A program made the translations under genes and the position numbers. Source: Neostapfia colusana (taxonomy: Eukaryota > Streptophyta > Magnoliopsida > Poales > Poaceae). Taken from it: a DNA stretch of 64,000 bases. The stretch is from assembly GCA_030760725.1 (NCBI GenBank), contig JASWHV010000016.1, forward strand, positions 12,453,084-12,517,083. The letters run 5' to 3'. The notes under the pieces are model-generated. The model had not been told where the DNA came from, did not search any database, and saw nothing but the letters and a program-made list of their open reading frames with translations. This document shows positions 37,872 through 48,126 of the stretch, in pieces. Position 1 is the first letter of the stretch. Every line of letters starts with the position of its first letter.

Positions 37872-38859
37872 TTTATCTCGTGGACTTCACCGTGGAATAA
37901 GCTCAACTTGATACGTTCTTGATGGCAAAGACCAACATGGGATGGTTGTGGCACCGTAGACTAGCCCATGTTAGTATTAGAAATCTTCAAACACTTCTAG
38001 AAGGCAATCACGTTTGAGGTCTTAAGAATGTTGTTTTGAGAAAGATAGGCCTTGTATGCATGCCAAGATGGAAAACAAGTCGGAGCAGCTCATCCCGCTA
38101 AGAACGTGATGACGACAACGAGATCGTTGGAGATGCTGCACATGGACCTTTTCGGTCGCATTGCTTACATAAGCATTGGCGGTAACAAATATGGTTTATT
38201 TATTGTTGATGACTTTTCCTGCTTCACTTGGGTGTTTTTCTTGCATGACAAAGGTGAAACTCAAGGTGTTCTCAAGAGTTTCTTGAGAATTAAGAAGATA
38301 AGAAGCGACAACAGCACCAAATTCAAGAACTCCCAAGTAGAAGAGTACTTGGACGAGGAGGGCATCAAGCATGAGTTTTATACACCCTACTCACCCGAAC
38401 AAAATGGGGTGGCCGAAAGGAAGAACCGAACTCTAATAGAGATATCGAGATGCATGCTTGATGAATACAAGACATCCGATCTGTTTTGGGCGGAAGCGGT
38501 CAACACCGCTTTCCATGCCACAAACCGTCTCTACCTCCATCGCCTGTTGAAGAAAACTCCGTACGAACTTATAACGGGTAACAAACCCAATATCTCCTAC
38601 TTTAGAGTCTTTGGTAGCAAGTGTTACATACTTAACAAGAAGCCTCGAATTATGAAGTTTGCTTTGAAATCCAATGAAGGTTTCTTACTTGGCTATGATT
38701 CAAACACCTACGCCTATTGTGTATTCAACAAAACCTCTGGTTGTGTTGAAATCACACGTGACATGGTGTTTGATGAAACTAATGGCTCCCAAGTGGAGCA
38801 AGTTGATCAATGTGTGCTAGATGAAGAAGAAGCACCATGTATGGCATTGAGAAGGATGT
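37872..38859 (+). pseudogene. Copia 1 pre-integrase and integrase, truncated
   Basis: Continuation of copia 1. It opens with the LYLVDF motif and a stop at 37,898, then the pre-integrase zinc-finger region WLWHRRLAHV near 37,950, with a further stop and a frameshift before ~38,050. From 38,052 an open integrase core runs to 38,859: Asp in HMDLFG, Asp in IRSDN, and Glu in NGVAERKNRTL. The segment between the integrase beta strands and IRSDN is about ten residues shorter than usual. The conserved post-integrase region (FRVFGSKCY, FLLGYD) follows. Coding stops at the gypsy C LTR edge; RT, RNase H and the 3' LTR of copia 1 are not found on the far side, so the element is truncated. The sequence style is Opie/Maximus-like Sirevirus. 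Confidence 0.88.
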
Positions 38860-40955
38860 TGTGACGCCCTCAATTCTGTGGGAAAACCATGGAACCGAGA
38901 ACTAATGCATATGTGTGCCCAGGATGTTTATCACACATACACATACGTTCCACAAACTGAATTCAGATATATATAACCACGAAAAGCAGAGTTTATTACA
39001 ACGTCTCATGAGTCTTGGACTCATGCTTACAGCGGAAGTCTTATTTCTATGCAGCGGAAGTCCTTATTTTAATGCGGAAGCAAAAACTAATGCGGAAGCA
39101 AAACTAAGCAGAAGTGGCTCCATCTCTACTCCCTCCACAGGCAAGGTTGAGAATAGATCACACGCCGTGATACTCCATTTGTTCTTCATAGTAGGCTTCT
39201 CCTGCTGCTGATGATGAAATAATAATGCAAGTTTGAGTACAATTATGTACTCAGCAAGTGCGGGAAAACACATGACGTGCAGTTCATAAACAAGGTAGGT
39301 ATAAAAGGTTTATTTGCAGAAAAGCAGATTTGTAAAACCATGATAAAACAGCAACTTAACTTTAGATGTAATCCCAGCATGTATTAAATTACCAACATAC
39401 CTCCATCACTTCCTGTGTTCCATCCGAACATTAACCAATCCTTTATTCATACTCACGAATACCTCCTCGTATTCGCTACCATCTCACCTCGTAAAACAAC
39501 CTCGTCTCACATCGAGACCAATCTCATGTCATGACCCAACAGTCATGCAACCATCTCATCACCCAGACTCAACTGTCCCAAACCATAACCAAATCAATAC
39601 TCATAACCAAGAACCTTCCCGATAACCATCCCAATATCCATCCCAACTAATCATGGAAGTTTAGCCAGGTGCTCGTGACCGTAAGCTCGGCTATCATGAT
39701 AGTTTTAGTAACTCTGCACAGTTTGCACCTCTTTACCCACAAGTTTGTGATTTCGTCACCCGTCGGTGACTGCAGAACCTCCATTATACCAGTACACAAC
39801 CGTCGGTGTATGGTCAAGAGATCACAAAATAGCTGTGATGATCACAAAAATGTCTCCAATTCTCCCACCCACGGGCCCCCTCTTGTGCCATGCAGTTCCC
39901 AGGGCAGTCCTCACTCGACTCCCATTCCCCGCGCCTTCCACAGTCCATAACACTCTAGAAACTTACCTAATTACTCAGCTAAGCCGCACCCATACTTGGC
40001 CTTGTGGTGGCACTGTTATCCTGGCATGTGCATGCATGAACCGGTCCTTAGATCTACGGCAAGTAAAACCACCATCTCATGCTACCTCATTCACAAACCC
40101 AGGCTTTCCTAGATCTCCCTCCGATCCATATTCATTAACCTCATCAGTTTACTTATCATCAGTACGAGTGCAGTTAGCTAGACACATCTATCTCGCTTCC
40201 CAATCCCATAGACTCAGCAAAGCATAAAGTAAAAACCATACCCGACTCATAAACTTCCCAGGCGACAAGGGTGGTTTAATCAAAACTAGTAAACTCCTAT
40301 AAAGGGCTTCCCATCATGTTTGACTCAGTACGCACACCTTTTCTCAAAACAAAACAGTTTTATCCAAAACATAGGATCAATATGGTCAAGGAGCACTTGC
40401 CTTGTACTTGCGGTTCCGGTTGTTCTTGATTCTCAAAACCTTGTTGCTGCAGCTCGTCGTAGACAGCTCCCTGAACCTGTCCTGCTATGTAGGATTCACG
40501 TGCATACAAGATTCACAGCAATCAATATCATGCGCAAACCTTAAACTAGATGCGATGACGCACATGCATGCTATCCTATGATTTTTATTAGATTGGTGTG
40601 CTCTTGCATGGCCTGCATGGGCAGAGGTGTTCGGATCAAAGGTGGATGTGGCGATGATCTTGTCTTTAGATCAAACTGATCATCGAGTGATCTGCCCACG
40701 AGAAGGCTTCTGTTCGAAAGGAATTGAAGAACAGATGCAAGAGATGAACACAATGATGTTGTAAGGTGGTATTGAAGTCCTACCTCACGCTCTTCTTGTC
40801 TTCGGGGTCCTCCCCAGACCGCTTGGTTCTTCCACGATGATCTCCCTTGTTGCGCTTTGGCGATGTTTCGCTCGGCGACTTAGGGCTAGGGCTCTAAGTC
40901 GTCGGCTCAGGAGTTGAAAGAGAAGTTTGTGGTTTCGGCCAGAGGTTTTGGGTTC

Positions 40956-40963
40956 TATTTATA
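40956..40963 (-). promoter_or_regulatory. TATA box of the family C LTR
   Basis: The minus strand reads TATAAATA followed by GAACCC. The G-box array begins ~180 bp upstream in the transcription direction. Because the 5' LTR has lost this part, the only complete promoter left in this element is here, in the 3' LTR, firing outward toward copia 1. Confidence 0.65.
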
Positions 40964-41140
40964 ATCGAAAAGAGAAGAGTCCTAATCTGATTGGATCCCG
41001 AATAAGAGTCTTATTCAGATCTTTGTTGGATCCTAACGTCTTATCTTTAGTAACATCGTGGAAATTTAGATCGGTTTCTGTTGCGTACCAGTATCTTTAC
41101 GCGTAAAAACCGCTCCAGACTCATTACCTTCGTGGTGATG

Positions 41141-41660
41141 AGCTCCGGAGGCTCCACGTGTCCTCCCGGGGCCTGGTATCTACTTCTCCGCAGAGACGAG
41201 CTCCGGTTGTGCCACGTGTCAATCGACAGAGACCTCCCCCTCATTTGGAGGTGAGCTCCGCGCATGCCACGTGTTGGCGCCGGTCTTCCCTCTCTTCCTT
41301 CCTCAGGAACATGCTCCGAGGTCGACACGTGTCTAGCAACGAAAGACCTCCCGGAGATAAGCTCCGGTGGCGACACGTGTTCAATAGATCCGGATTCCTC
41401 TGAGATGAGCTCCGAGATCGACACGTATCCCGGCGATGGGTCCTCTGATTTCCGTGAGGACTAGCTCCGAGGATGACATGTGTCCTACGAAAAAAATGCC
41501 TTTGCTTCTTCCGCAGAGGCTAGCTCCGTGGGCAACACGTGTCCCACAGGGTCGAACCTTTTTCCAATTGCGGAGGTGACCCCCGAGCCTTCCACGTAGC
41601 CAGTTTAGCGGCGAACCTCACTTCACCTCGCAGGGACGAGCTCCGAGCACGTCACGTGGC
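41141..41660. promoter_or_regulatory. Tandem G-box/ABRE-like array in the family C LTR (10 units)
   Basis: Ten degenerate units, each with AGCTCCG (or GAGCC) followed ~8 bases later by CACGTGTC or a close variant. Core positions: 41,155; 41,213; 41,268; 41,326; 41,374; 41,422 (CACGTA); 41,477 (CATGTG); 41,536; 41,593 (CACGTA); 41,653. Spacing is 48-60 bp, mean about 55. The sequence between cores is poorly conserved, so the core and the AGCTCCG box are the preserved parts. CACGTGTC matches the plant ABRE/G-box bound by bZIP and bHLH factors. Regulation by abscisic acid or light is an inference. Confidence 0.85.
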
Positions 41661-41807
41661 CTGTTGGCTGCGGAAATTGCCTTCGGTGCTCTCTGAGAGC
41701 TTTATTGGCTACCCTTTTGATTTTTGTCACTGTTCCATCTTTTCTTAAAATGTTTTCTTCTTCATAACACATGAACATATGTTGACACCCGAGATGAGGG
41801 TGTCACA

Positions 41808-41826
41808 AATCTACCCCCCTTAAATT
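41808..41826 (-). other. Polypurine tract of gypsy C
   Basis: The minus strand reads TTTAAGGGGGGTAGATT against the LTR edge, the usual plus-strand primer. Confidence 0.72.
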
Positions 41827-42060
41827 GAATCTCGCCCTCGAGATTCGTTAGCAGAAAATAGATGGGGAAATTCTGCCTTGATATCCTCTTCGCGCTCCCA
41901 TGTGGCTTCAGCTTCAGTGTGATGGCTCCATTGTACCTTGCACCATCGAATTACCTTGTTTCAGGTGACCCTTTCCTTTTCGTCCAATATTCGGACAGGG
42001 TGTTCTGCGTAAGTCAGGTCCTCTTGAAGTTCAAGTTCTCCATTGACACTTGTTCCTCTG
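41820..42060 (-). pseudogene. Chromodomain of gypsy C, out of frame with gag-pol
   Basis: A one-base frame change near 42,040-42,060 puts the C-terminal chromodomain in another frame from the 1437-residue protein. Read in its own frame it shows the usual ILDEKE, KVQWSHH and ATWERE elements ending in FPHLF, but it also has a TGA at 41,961-41,963 at an Arg position. The frame then runs through the palindrome to a TAA at 41,820-41,822. The integrase of this copy therefore lacks the domain that in chromoviruses binds modified histone tails. Confidence 0.8.
41827..41846. repeat. Palindrome next to the gypsy C PPT
   Basis: GAATCTCGCCCTCGAGATTC; arms pair with little mismatch. Same place and core as in gypsy A and B. 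Confidence 0.7.
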
Positions 42061-45000
42061 GTACTCTCAAGCACTTCTTGAGCTGGGATACATGAAACAC
42101 GTCATGTGCGTCGAAGAGGTGGTTTGGGAGCTCTAGTTGATAGGCTACTTCTCCTCGCTTGTCCAAAATTTTAAAGGGTCCGATGTAGCGAGGTGCTAGC
42201 TTGCCTTTGACGTTGAAACGTCGTTGGCCTCGGATAGGCGATACCTTAAGGTATACGGAGTCTCCTACTTCAAAGGTCAACTTCCTACGCCTATTGTCCG
42301 CATAGCCTTTCTGTCGTGACTGAGCAGCCTTTAAGTTCTCCCATATCGTTTGGACCTGCTTTTCAGCTTCTTGTAGTACTTCGGGTCCAAACACCTGGTT
42401 CTCTCCAGTCTCGTTCCAGAACAGCGGCGTTCTACACCGTCTACCATATATGGCTTCGAAAGGCGACATCTTCAAGCTAGCTTGATAGCTGTTGTTATAG
42501 GAGAACTCGGCATACGGTAAACTCCTATCCCAACTACGCCCACGTTTCAAAGCGCAAGCTCTCAACATGTCCTCCAAAATTTGGTTCGTCCTTTCGGTTT
42601 GTCCATCTGTTTGTGGGTGATAGGCGGAGCTAAAATCCAGTCGTGTACCCATGGCTTTCTGCAGTTTCCTCCAGAATCTTGAGGTAAACTGAGAACCTCG
42701 ATCTGAAACTATCCTCTTCGGAACTCCGTGACGGCACACGATCTGCTCCATGTACAACTTTGCCAATTGTGCAACATTGTAACTGGTCTTTACCGGAAGA
42801 AAATGGGCGGTTTTCGTCAACCAGTCCACAATGACCCAGATGGAGTCGTATCCTGACTGAGTACGTGGTAATCCGACGATGAAGTCCATACTGATGTCCT
42901 CCCATTTCCATTCGGGTATTCTCAAAGGTTGCAGCAATCCAGCGGGTTTTTGATGTTCGGCCTTTACCCGTTGGCATGTGTCGCATAGGGCAACGTATTC
43001 GGCTATATCCCTCTTCATACCATCCCACCAATAGCAGGTTTTCAAATCCTTGTACATTTTGGTGCTCCCTGGATGTATGGAATAGGGTGAATCATGTGCC
43101 TCCTTCAATATCATGTCGCGAAGGTGTCTTATGTTTGGCACACAAATCCTTTTTCCTAGCCAAAGCGTACCCTTTTCATCCTCCTTGAAATCCTTCTCTA
43201 TCCCTTGTCGGATTCTTTCCTTGATCTCCTTGATCCCCTCGTCCGTTGCTTGGCCCTCTCTTATTTCTTGCTCCAATGGGGAGTGGATCTCTATTATCTC
43301 CATGTTATTCCAGAATCCAAGGTGTAACCGTTCGAACTCCTTACGTAGTTCGGGTGGTAGCTCCCGAACCGTGAGTTGGTGGCATGCTCTCTTTCTGCTC
43401 AATGCGTCCGCTACTACATTGGCCTTCCCGGGGTGGTAGTTGATTCCCACATCATAATCCTTGATGAGTTCTAACCATCGACGTTGCCTCAAATTCAAGT
43501 CCGTTTGTGTGAATATGTACTTGAGGATTTTATGATCCGTATAGATCTCACACCGATGACCAAGGATATAATGTCTCCAAATCTTCAATGCATGCACCAC
43601 TGCTGCTAACTCCAAGTCATGCGTAGGATAGTTAAGCTCGTGCTTCTTTAATTGTCGTGAGGCATAGGCTACCACTTGTCCCTCCTGCATGAGCACACAT
43701 CCGAGCCCTTGTCTGGATGCGTCACAATATATGTCAAAGCTCTTGCTTACGTCTAGCAATACCAGAACTGGTGCTGTGGTTAGCCTTTTCTTGAGTTCCT
43801 CAAAACTTTCTTGGCAGGCTTGTGTCCATTGAAAGACTTTTCCCTTCATTAGCAACTCCGTCATAGGTTTTGCTATCTTAGAGAAGTCTTTAATGAAGCG
43901 CCAATAGTATCCTGCCATCCCAAGGAAACTCCGAATATCCCTCACGCTCTTCGGTTGGTCCCACTTTAGAACATGTCTCACCTTTCCAGGATCAACCGAT
44001 ACCCCTTCCTTGGAGATAATGTGGCCTAGGAAGGATATTTCCTTTAGCCAAAATTGACACTTGTTGAGCTTGGCATACAATTGATGCTCACGCAACTTCT
44101 GCAAGGTCAATCTCAGATGTCCTTCATGCTCCTCCTCACTTTTTGAATACACCATAATGTCATCAATGAAAACTACGACGAACTTGTCCAAGTATTCCAT
44201 GAAAACCTTGTTCATAAGGTACATGAAGTAGGCGGGTGCATTTGTTAACCCAAAAGACATGACGGTATATTCATACGATCCATACCGTGTCCGAAAGGCT
44301 GTCTTAGGTATATCGGAAGGCTTAATCTTCAGCTGGAAGTATCCCGACCGGAGATCAATCTTGGGAAATACTCGGGCTCCTTTCATTTGATCGAACAGGT
44401 CCTCTATACGGGGCAAAGTGTATTTATTCTTGATTGTTACCTCGTTGAGAGACCTATAGTCCACGCACATCCTTTGGGTCCCATCCTTCTTGTCCACGAA
44501 GAGTACCGGAGCTCCCCATGGTGACGAGCTTGGACGGATAAAACCCTTCTCCAACTGTTCTTGAATTTGCCTTTTGAGTTCAACTAGCTCGTTGACGGGC
44601 ATCCTATATGGTCTCTTAGCAGTAGGTGCAGTTCCGGGTACTAAATCTATGGCAAACTCGATGTCCCGATCAGGTGGCATTCCTGGAAGTTCTTCCGGGA
44701 ACACGTCCGAAAATTCCTGAACCACTGGAATGCTGTCCAATGTTGTTCCTTCTACATGGTTCAAATCTGTCCGTTCGGTTGTTTGCTGGGCTGACTCAAA
44801 CTCGACACGAATACCGTGTTCGTTTGTCAACTGCACGCTCCTTTCAGCACATTGGATTACTCCATTGTGTTTGCTTAACCAATCCATTCCGAGTATGATG
44901 TCAATCCCGTGGGAGTCCAAGACAATAAGGTTGGCAAGGAAGTCTACCCCCCTTATTTTAAGGCTTACTTTAGGACATACTATATTAGTCCTCATTTCTC

Positions 45001-46327
45001 CTCCGGGAGAATTAACTAACATAGCACATTCTAAGTGGGATACGGGTAGATGATGTTTGGCAACGTATTTGGATGATATGAAAGAATGCGATGCTCCGGA
45101 ATCAAATAAAATGGTGGCTGGGTTGGAGTTGGCAAGGAACATACCAATTGCGACGTCCTCAGCCTGTTGTGCTTCCTCAGCAGTGACATGGTTTACGTGG
45201 CCACGAGCATAGTTCTGCGGTCCACGGTTCCCTTGGTTGTCCCCTCCGTTTGGTCGCTGGTTCTGCTTGGGCACGTTACCTTGCTGTCCAGGGCCTCTCC
45301 TCGGGCACTGGTTAGCGAAATGGCCTACTTCCCCGCATGCAAAGCATGCCGTGTTGCCTATGGCAGCAGGTTCATTGGGGCGGGGGTTTTGAACAGGAGC
45401 GCCAGCGTTAGGCCGGGGCGCAGGAGGCATGGGCACACGAGGTGCCGGTGCAACGAATCGTTGCTGTGGTGGCTGACCAGGGCGGTACGCAGGAGTGGTC
45501 GATCCATACTGCGGTGCAGGGGGCATGTACCTAGGTCGTATTTTGCTCCCTTGGAGCTGGTATGGCATCTTCTTCTTGCACTCTCGCTCGATCTCTCGGA
45601 TCTTATTTTCAACCACAATAGCCTTATCAACCAGCTTCTGGAAGCTTACGTAGTCATTGTTGAGGAGCTGAACTTGGATCTCATTGTTCAACCCTCTCAT
45701 GAACAGGTACTGCTTCCTCTGATCTGAGTGGACATCTTCGGGGGCATACCGGGACAGTTGTATGAATTTGTTTAGATATTCATTCACACTTTTCTGTCCT
45801 TGGCGGAGACCTTCAAACTCCTGCCTCTTGAGCATCATTACACCAACAGTGATGTAGTGGGAGCGGAAACTTTCCTTGAACTCAGTCCAAGTGATTGTCT
45901 CCGGGTTGGCATGGGCGTTGCTCAAGGCATCCCACCAGTCAGCGGCAGCTCCCATAAGTTGGTGCAACGCAAAGAGAACCTTCTCTCGGTCGTTGCACTG
46001 AACAATGGCGAGATTCTTCTCCATGGATTTCAACCAATCATCGGCCTCCATGGGGTCACTAGCTTGAGCAAAGGTGGGTGGTCGAGTCCTCATGAACTCT
46101 CCCAACCTGTTATGAGCCGGCGGTGGTGGTGGCGGTGGTGCTGGAACGGGGTTTTGGTTGGCCTGCAACTGACCCAAAGTTTGGATCATGGTTTGCATAA
46201 GCTGGTTTTGCATGGCCATCAACCTTTCTAGGTTGTTCTCGCCAGCTCCGGGGTTAACGGGAACTTCCTCGTGATCATCCTCTTGGTTGTCACGGACGTT
46301 CCTTCGGCCGGCGTTTCCTCTCACCAT
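42014..46327 (-). CDS. Gypsy C gag-pol polyprotein, open, 1437 aa
   Basis: Starts at ATG 46,327, 446 bp after the LTR. Gag spans ~70-250, with a proline run at ~64-70. The CCHC knuckle is at 328-341 (CFACGEVGHFANQC). The protease active site DSGAS is at 409-413. RT spans ~595-790 with FIDD at 720-723. RNase H acidic residues are D869, E906 and D931. The integrase zinc finger is H1078, H1085, C1115, C1118, and the catalytic triad D1148, D1209, E1245 has DDX35E spacing. The GPF motif is at ~1383-1385. All catalytic residues I can check are present. One oddity is Pro instead of the usual Ser in the RT motif VFPKIDLRSGY (~653-663). Translation ends at 42,014 before the chromodomain because of a frameshift. 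It would process into the particle and copying enzymes of the element; silencing status cannot be seen. Confidence 0.93.
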   Translation of the reverse strand: MVRGNAGRRNVRDNQEDDHEEVPVNPGAGENNLERLMAMQNQLMQTMIQTLGQLQANQNPVPAPPPPPPPAHNRLGEFMRTRPPTFAQASDPMEADDWLKSMEKNLAIVQCNDREKVLFALHQLMGAAADWWDALSNAHANPETITWTEFKESFRSHYITVGVMMLKRQEFEGLRQGQKSVNEYLNKFIQLSRYAPEDVHSDQRKQYLFMRGLNNEIQVQLLNNDYVSFQKLVDKAIVVENKIREIERECKKKMPYQLQGSKIRPRYMPPAPQYGSTTPAYRPGQPPQQRFVAPAPRVPMPPAPRPNAGAPVQNPRPNEPAAIGNTACFACGEVGHFANQCPRRGPGQQGNVPKQNQRPNGGDNQGNRGPQNYARGHVNHVTAEEAQQAEDVAIGMFLANSNPATILFDSGASHSFISSKYVAKHHLPVSHLECAMLVNSPGGEMRTNIVCPKVSLKIRGVDFLANLIVLDSHGIDIILGMDWLSKHNGVIQCAERSVQLTNEHGIRVEFESAQQTTERTDLNHVEGTTLDSIPVVQEFSDVFPEELPGMPPDRDIEFAIDLVPGTAPTAKRPYRMPVNELVELKRQIQEQLEKGFIRPSSSPWGAPVLFVDKKDGTQRMCVDYRSLNEVTIKNKYTLPRIEDLFDQMKGARVFPKIDLRSGYFQLKIKPSDIPKTAFRTRYGSYEYTVMSFGLTNAPAYFMYLMNKVFMEYLDKFVVVFIDDIMVYSKSEEEHEGHLRLTLQKLREHQLYAKLNKCQFWLKEISFLGHIISKEGVSVDPGKVRHVLKWDQPKSVRDIRSFLGMAGYYWRFIKDFSKIAKPMTELLMKGKVFQWTQACQESFEELKKRLTTAPVLVLLDVSKSFDIYCDASRQGLGCVLMQEGQVVAYASRQLKKHELNYPTHDLELAAVVHALKIWRHYILGHRCEIYTDHKILKYIFTQTDLNLRQRRWLELIKDYDVGINYHPGKANVVADALSRKRACHQLTVRELPPELRKEFERLHLGFWNNMEIIEIHSPLEQEIREGQATDEGIKEIKERIRQGIEKDFKEDEKGTLWLGKRICVPNIRHLRDMILKEAHDSPYSIHPGSTKMYKDLKTCYWWDGMKRDIAEYVALCDTCQRVKAEHQKPAGLLQPLRIPEWKWEDISMDFIVGLPRTQSGYDSIWVIVDWLTKTAHFLPVKTSYNVAQLAKLYMEQIVCRHGVPKRIVSDRGSQFTSRFWRKLQKAMGTRLDFSSAYHPQTDGQTERTNQILEDMLRACALKRGRSWDRSLPYAEFSYNNSYQASLKMSPFEAIYGRRCRTPLFWNETGENQVFGPEVLQEAEKQVQTIWENLKAAQSRQKGYADNRRRKLTFEVGDSVYLKVSPIRGQRRFNVKGKLAPRYIGPFKILDKRGEVAYQLELPNHLFDAHDVFHVSQLKKCLRVPEEQVSMENLNFKRT

Positions 46328-46757
46328 CTGTGAGAGAGGTCAAAATAGAATAGAAGGTTAGAAGGTTAGGTAGATTCCCTTTAACTATATGCATCAAGGT
46401 GAGTTGGACTATGTATATATTAGCCCTTATGAGGATGTGAGCAAGTGCCGAAACATCTCACACCTCTTTCTTCTTACGTGTGGATATGGACAACGTTTTG
46501 AGACGTCCCACAACTCACACTAAGCACATAATCACAAATAATCATCACAAGGGCCCACACAACTCCTATTCAAGGATGGTTTCTATGTCAAGGTGGGTTT
46601 TAAGGCCAATCTAAGCTATTCACCCTAGGGTGCTTCCTTTGGTCAGCGTGGCTTAGCTATCTGTGACTCCTATTTAGGGGTGTAACTTGTTGTTAACCCG
46701 TGGCTCTAATATCAATCTAAGGTTTCTATCTAGGCGTGTAACCTACTGTCAACCCGT
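46328..46757 (-). other. Gypsy C leader between PBS and gag
   Basis: About 430 bp with no open frame of note; much shorter than the leaders of gypsy A and B. Two near-repeats of a TAACCTGTTGTTAACCCGTGG-like string (about 46,682-46,705 and 46,738-46,760) lie next to the PBS, the second containing it. Confidence 0.5.
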
Positions 46758-46770
46758 GGCTCTGATACCA
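46758..46770 (-). other. Primer-binding site of gypsy C
   Basis: The minus strand reads TGGTATCAGAGCC, three bases inside the 5' LTR edge (46,774). Confidence 0.9.
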
Positions 46771-46773
46771 ATC

Positions 46774-48126
46774 TGAGACGCCCTCAATTCTGTGGTAAAA
46801 CCACGGAACCGAGAACTAATGCATATGTGTGCCCAGGATGTTTATCACACATACACATACGTTCCACAAACTGAATTCAGATATATATAACCACGAATAG
46901 CAGAGTTTATTACAATGTCTCATGAGTCTTGGACTCATGCTTACAGCGGAAGTCTTATTTCTATGCAGCGGAAGTCCTTATTTTAATGCGGAAGCAAAAA
47001 CTAATGCGGAAGCAAAACTAAGTAGAAGTGGCTCCATCTCTACTCCCTCCACAGGCAAGGTTGAGAATAGATCACACGCCGTGATACTCCATTTGTTCTT
47101 CATAGTAGGCTTCTCCTGCTGCTAATGATGAAATAATAATGCAAGTTTGAGTACAATGATGTACTCAGCAAGTGCGGGAAAACACATGACGTGCAGTTCA
47201 TAAACAAGGTAGGTATAAAAGGTTTATTTGCAGAAAAGCAGATTTGTAAAACCATGATAAAACAGCAACTTAACTTTAGATGTAATCCCAGCATGTATTA
47301 AATTACCAACATACCTCCATCACTTCCTGTGTTCCATCCGAACATTAACCAATCCTTTATTCATACTCATGAATACCTCCTCGTATTCGCTACCATCTCA
47401 CCTCGTAAACACAACCTCGTCTCACATCGAGACCAATCTCATGTCATGATCCAACAGTCATGCAACCATCTCATCACCCAGACTCAACAGTCCCAAACCA
47501 TAACCAAATCAATACTCATAACCAAGAACCTTCCCAATAACCATCCCAATATCCATCCCAACTAATCATGGCAGTTTAGCCAGGTGCTCGTGACCGTAAG
47601 CTCGACTATCATGATAGTTTTAGTAGCTCTGCAGAGTTTGCACCTCTTTACCCACAAGTTTGTGATTTCGTCACCCGTCGGTGACTGCAGAAACTCCATT
47701 ATACCAGTACACAACCGTCGGTGTATGGTCAAGAGATCACAAAATAGCCTTTACAAAGGGGTTACTAGATGTATGGACTCACTAAGGTTTCACCGGCAGG
47801 CTAGAATCTCCAATTCTCCCACCCACGGGCCCCCTCTTGTGCCATGCAGTTCCCAGTGCAGTCCTCACTCGACTTCCATTCCCCGCGCCTTCCACAGTCC
47901 ATAACACTCTAGCAACTTACCTAATTACTCAGCTAAGCCGCACCCATACTTGGCCTTGTGGTGGCACTGTTATCCTGGCATGTGCATGCATGAACCGGTC
48001 CTTAGATCTACGGCAAGTAAACCACCATATCATGCTACCTCATTCACAAACCTAGGCTTTCCTAGATCTCCCTCCGATCCATGTCAATTAACATCATCAG
48101 TTTCTCATATCATTACGAGTGCAGTT
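46774..48126 (-). repeat. 5' LTR of gypsy C, truncated to ~1.35 kb
   Basis: Matches 38,860 to ~40,173 of the sister LTR, starting TGAGACGCCC (one change in the terminus). It stops at GTGCAGTTA (48,126), where the sister LTR goes on for another 1.6 kb. The lost part is the upstream U3 with promoter and enhancer-like array. Confidence 0.88.

Larger units (their letters stand above)
38860..41807 (-). repeat. 3' LTR of gypsy C (complete)
   Basis: Starts TGTGACGCCC, ends GGGTGTCACA; 2,948 bp. It contains the minus-strand TATA box at 40,956-40,963 and the ten-unit G-box array at 41,141-41,660. Confidence 0.92.
38860..48126 (-). mobile_element. Gypsy C: chromovirus with an open gag-pol, 5' LTR truncated
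   Basis: 3' LTR 38,860-41,807, internal region 41,808-46,773, 5' LTR 46,774 to ~48,126, with PBS and polypurine tract at the expected edges. The 5' LTR is only ~1.35 kb of 2.95 kb: its upstream U3 half, including the TATA box and G-box array, is missing, and the DNA continues as an inverted LTR of the same family. GATGT precedes 38,860, but no matching duplication exists on the right, which is consistent with rearrangement. LTR segments are closely similar by eye, with one replaced segment near 39,835-39,860. Confidence 0.92.

Noticed and set aside
41158..41464. Short open frames in the G-box array region
   Set aside because: Frames arise from the repeated GC-rich units and have no start or domain support.
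41141..41660. CRISPR-like array (regular 55-bp spacing)
   Set aside because: Units are degenerate, the conserved part is only a G-box plus AGCTCCG, the context is a plant LTR and there are no cas genes.
45167..45727. 186-codon plus-strand frame inside gypsy C
   Set aside because: Antisense shadow of the Gag zinc-knuckle and proline-rich region of the minus-strand polyprotein.
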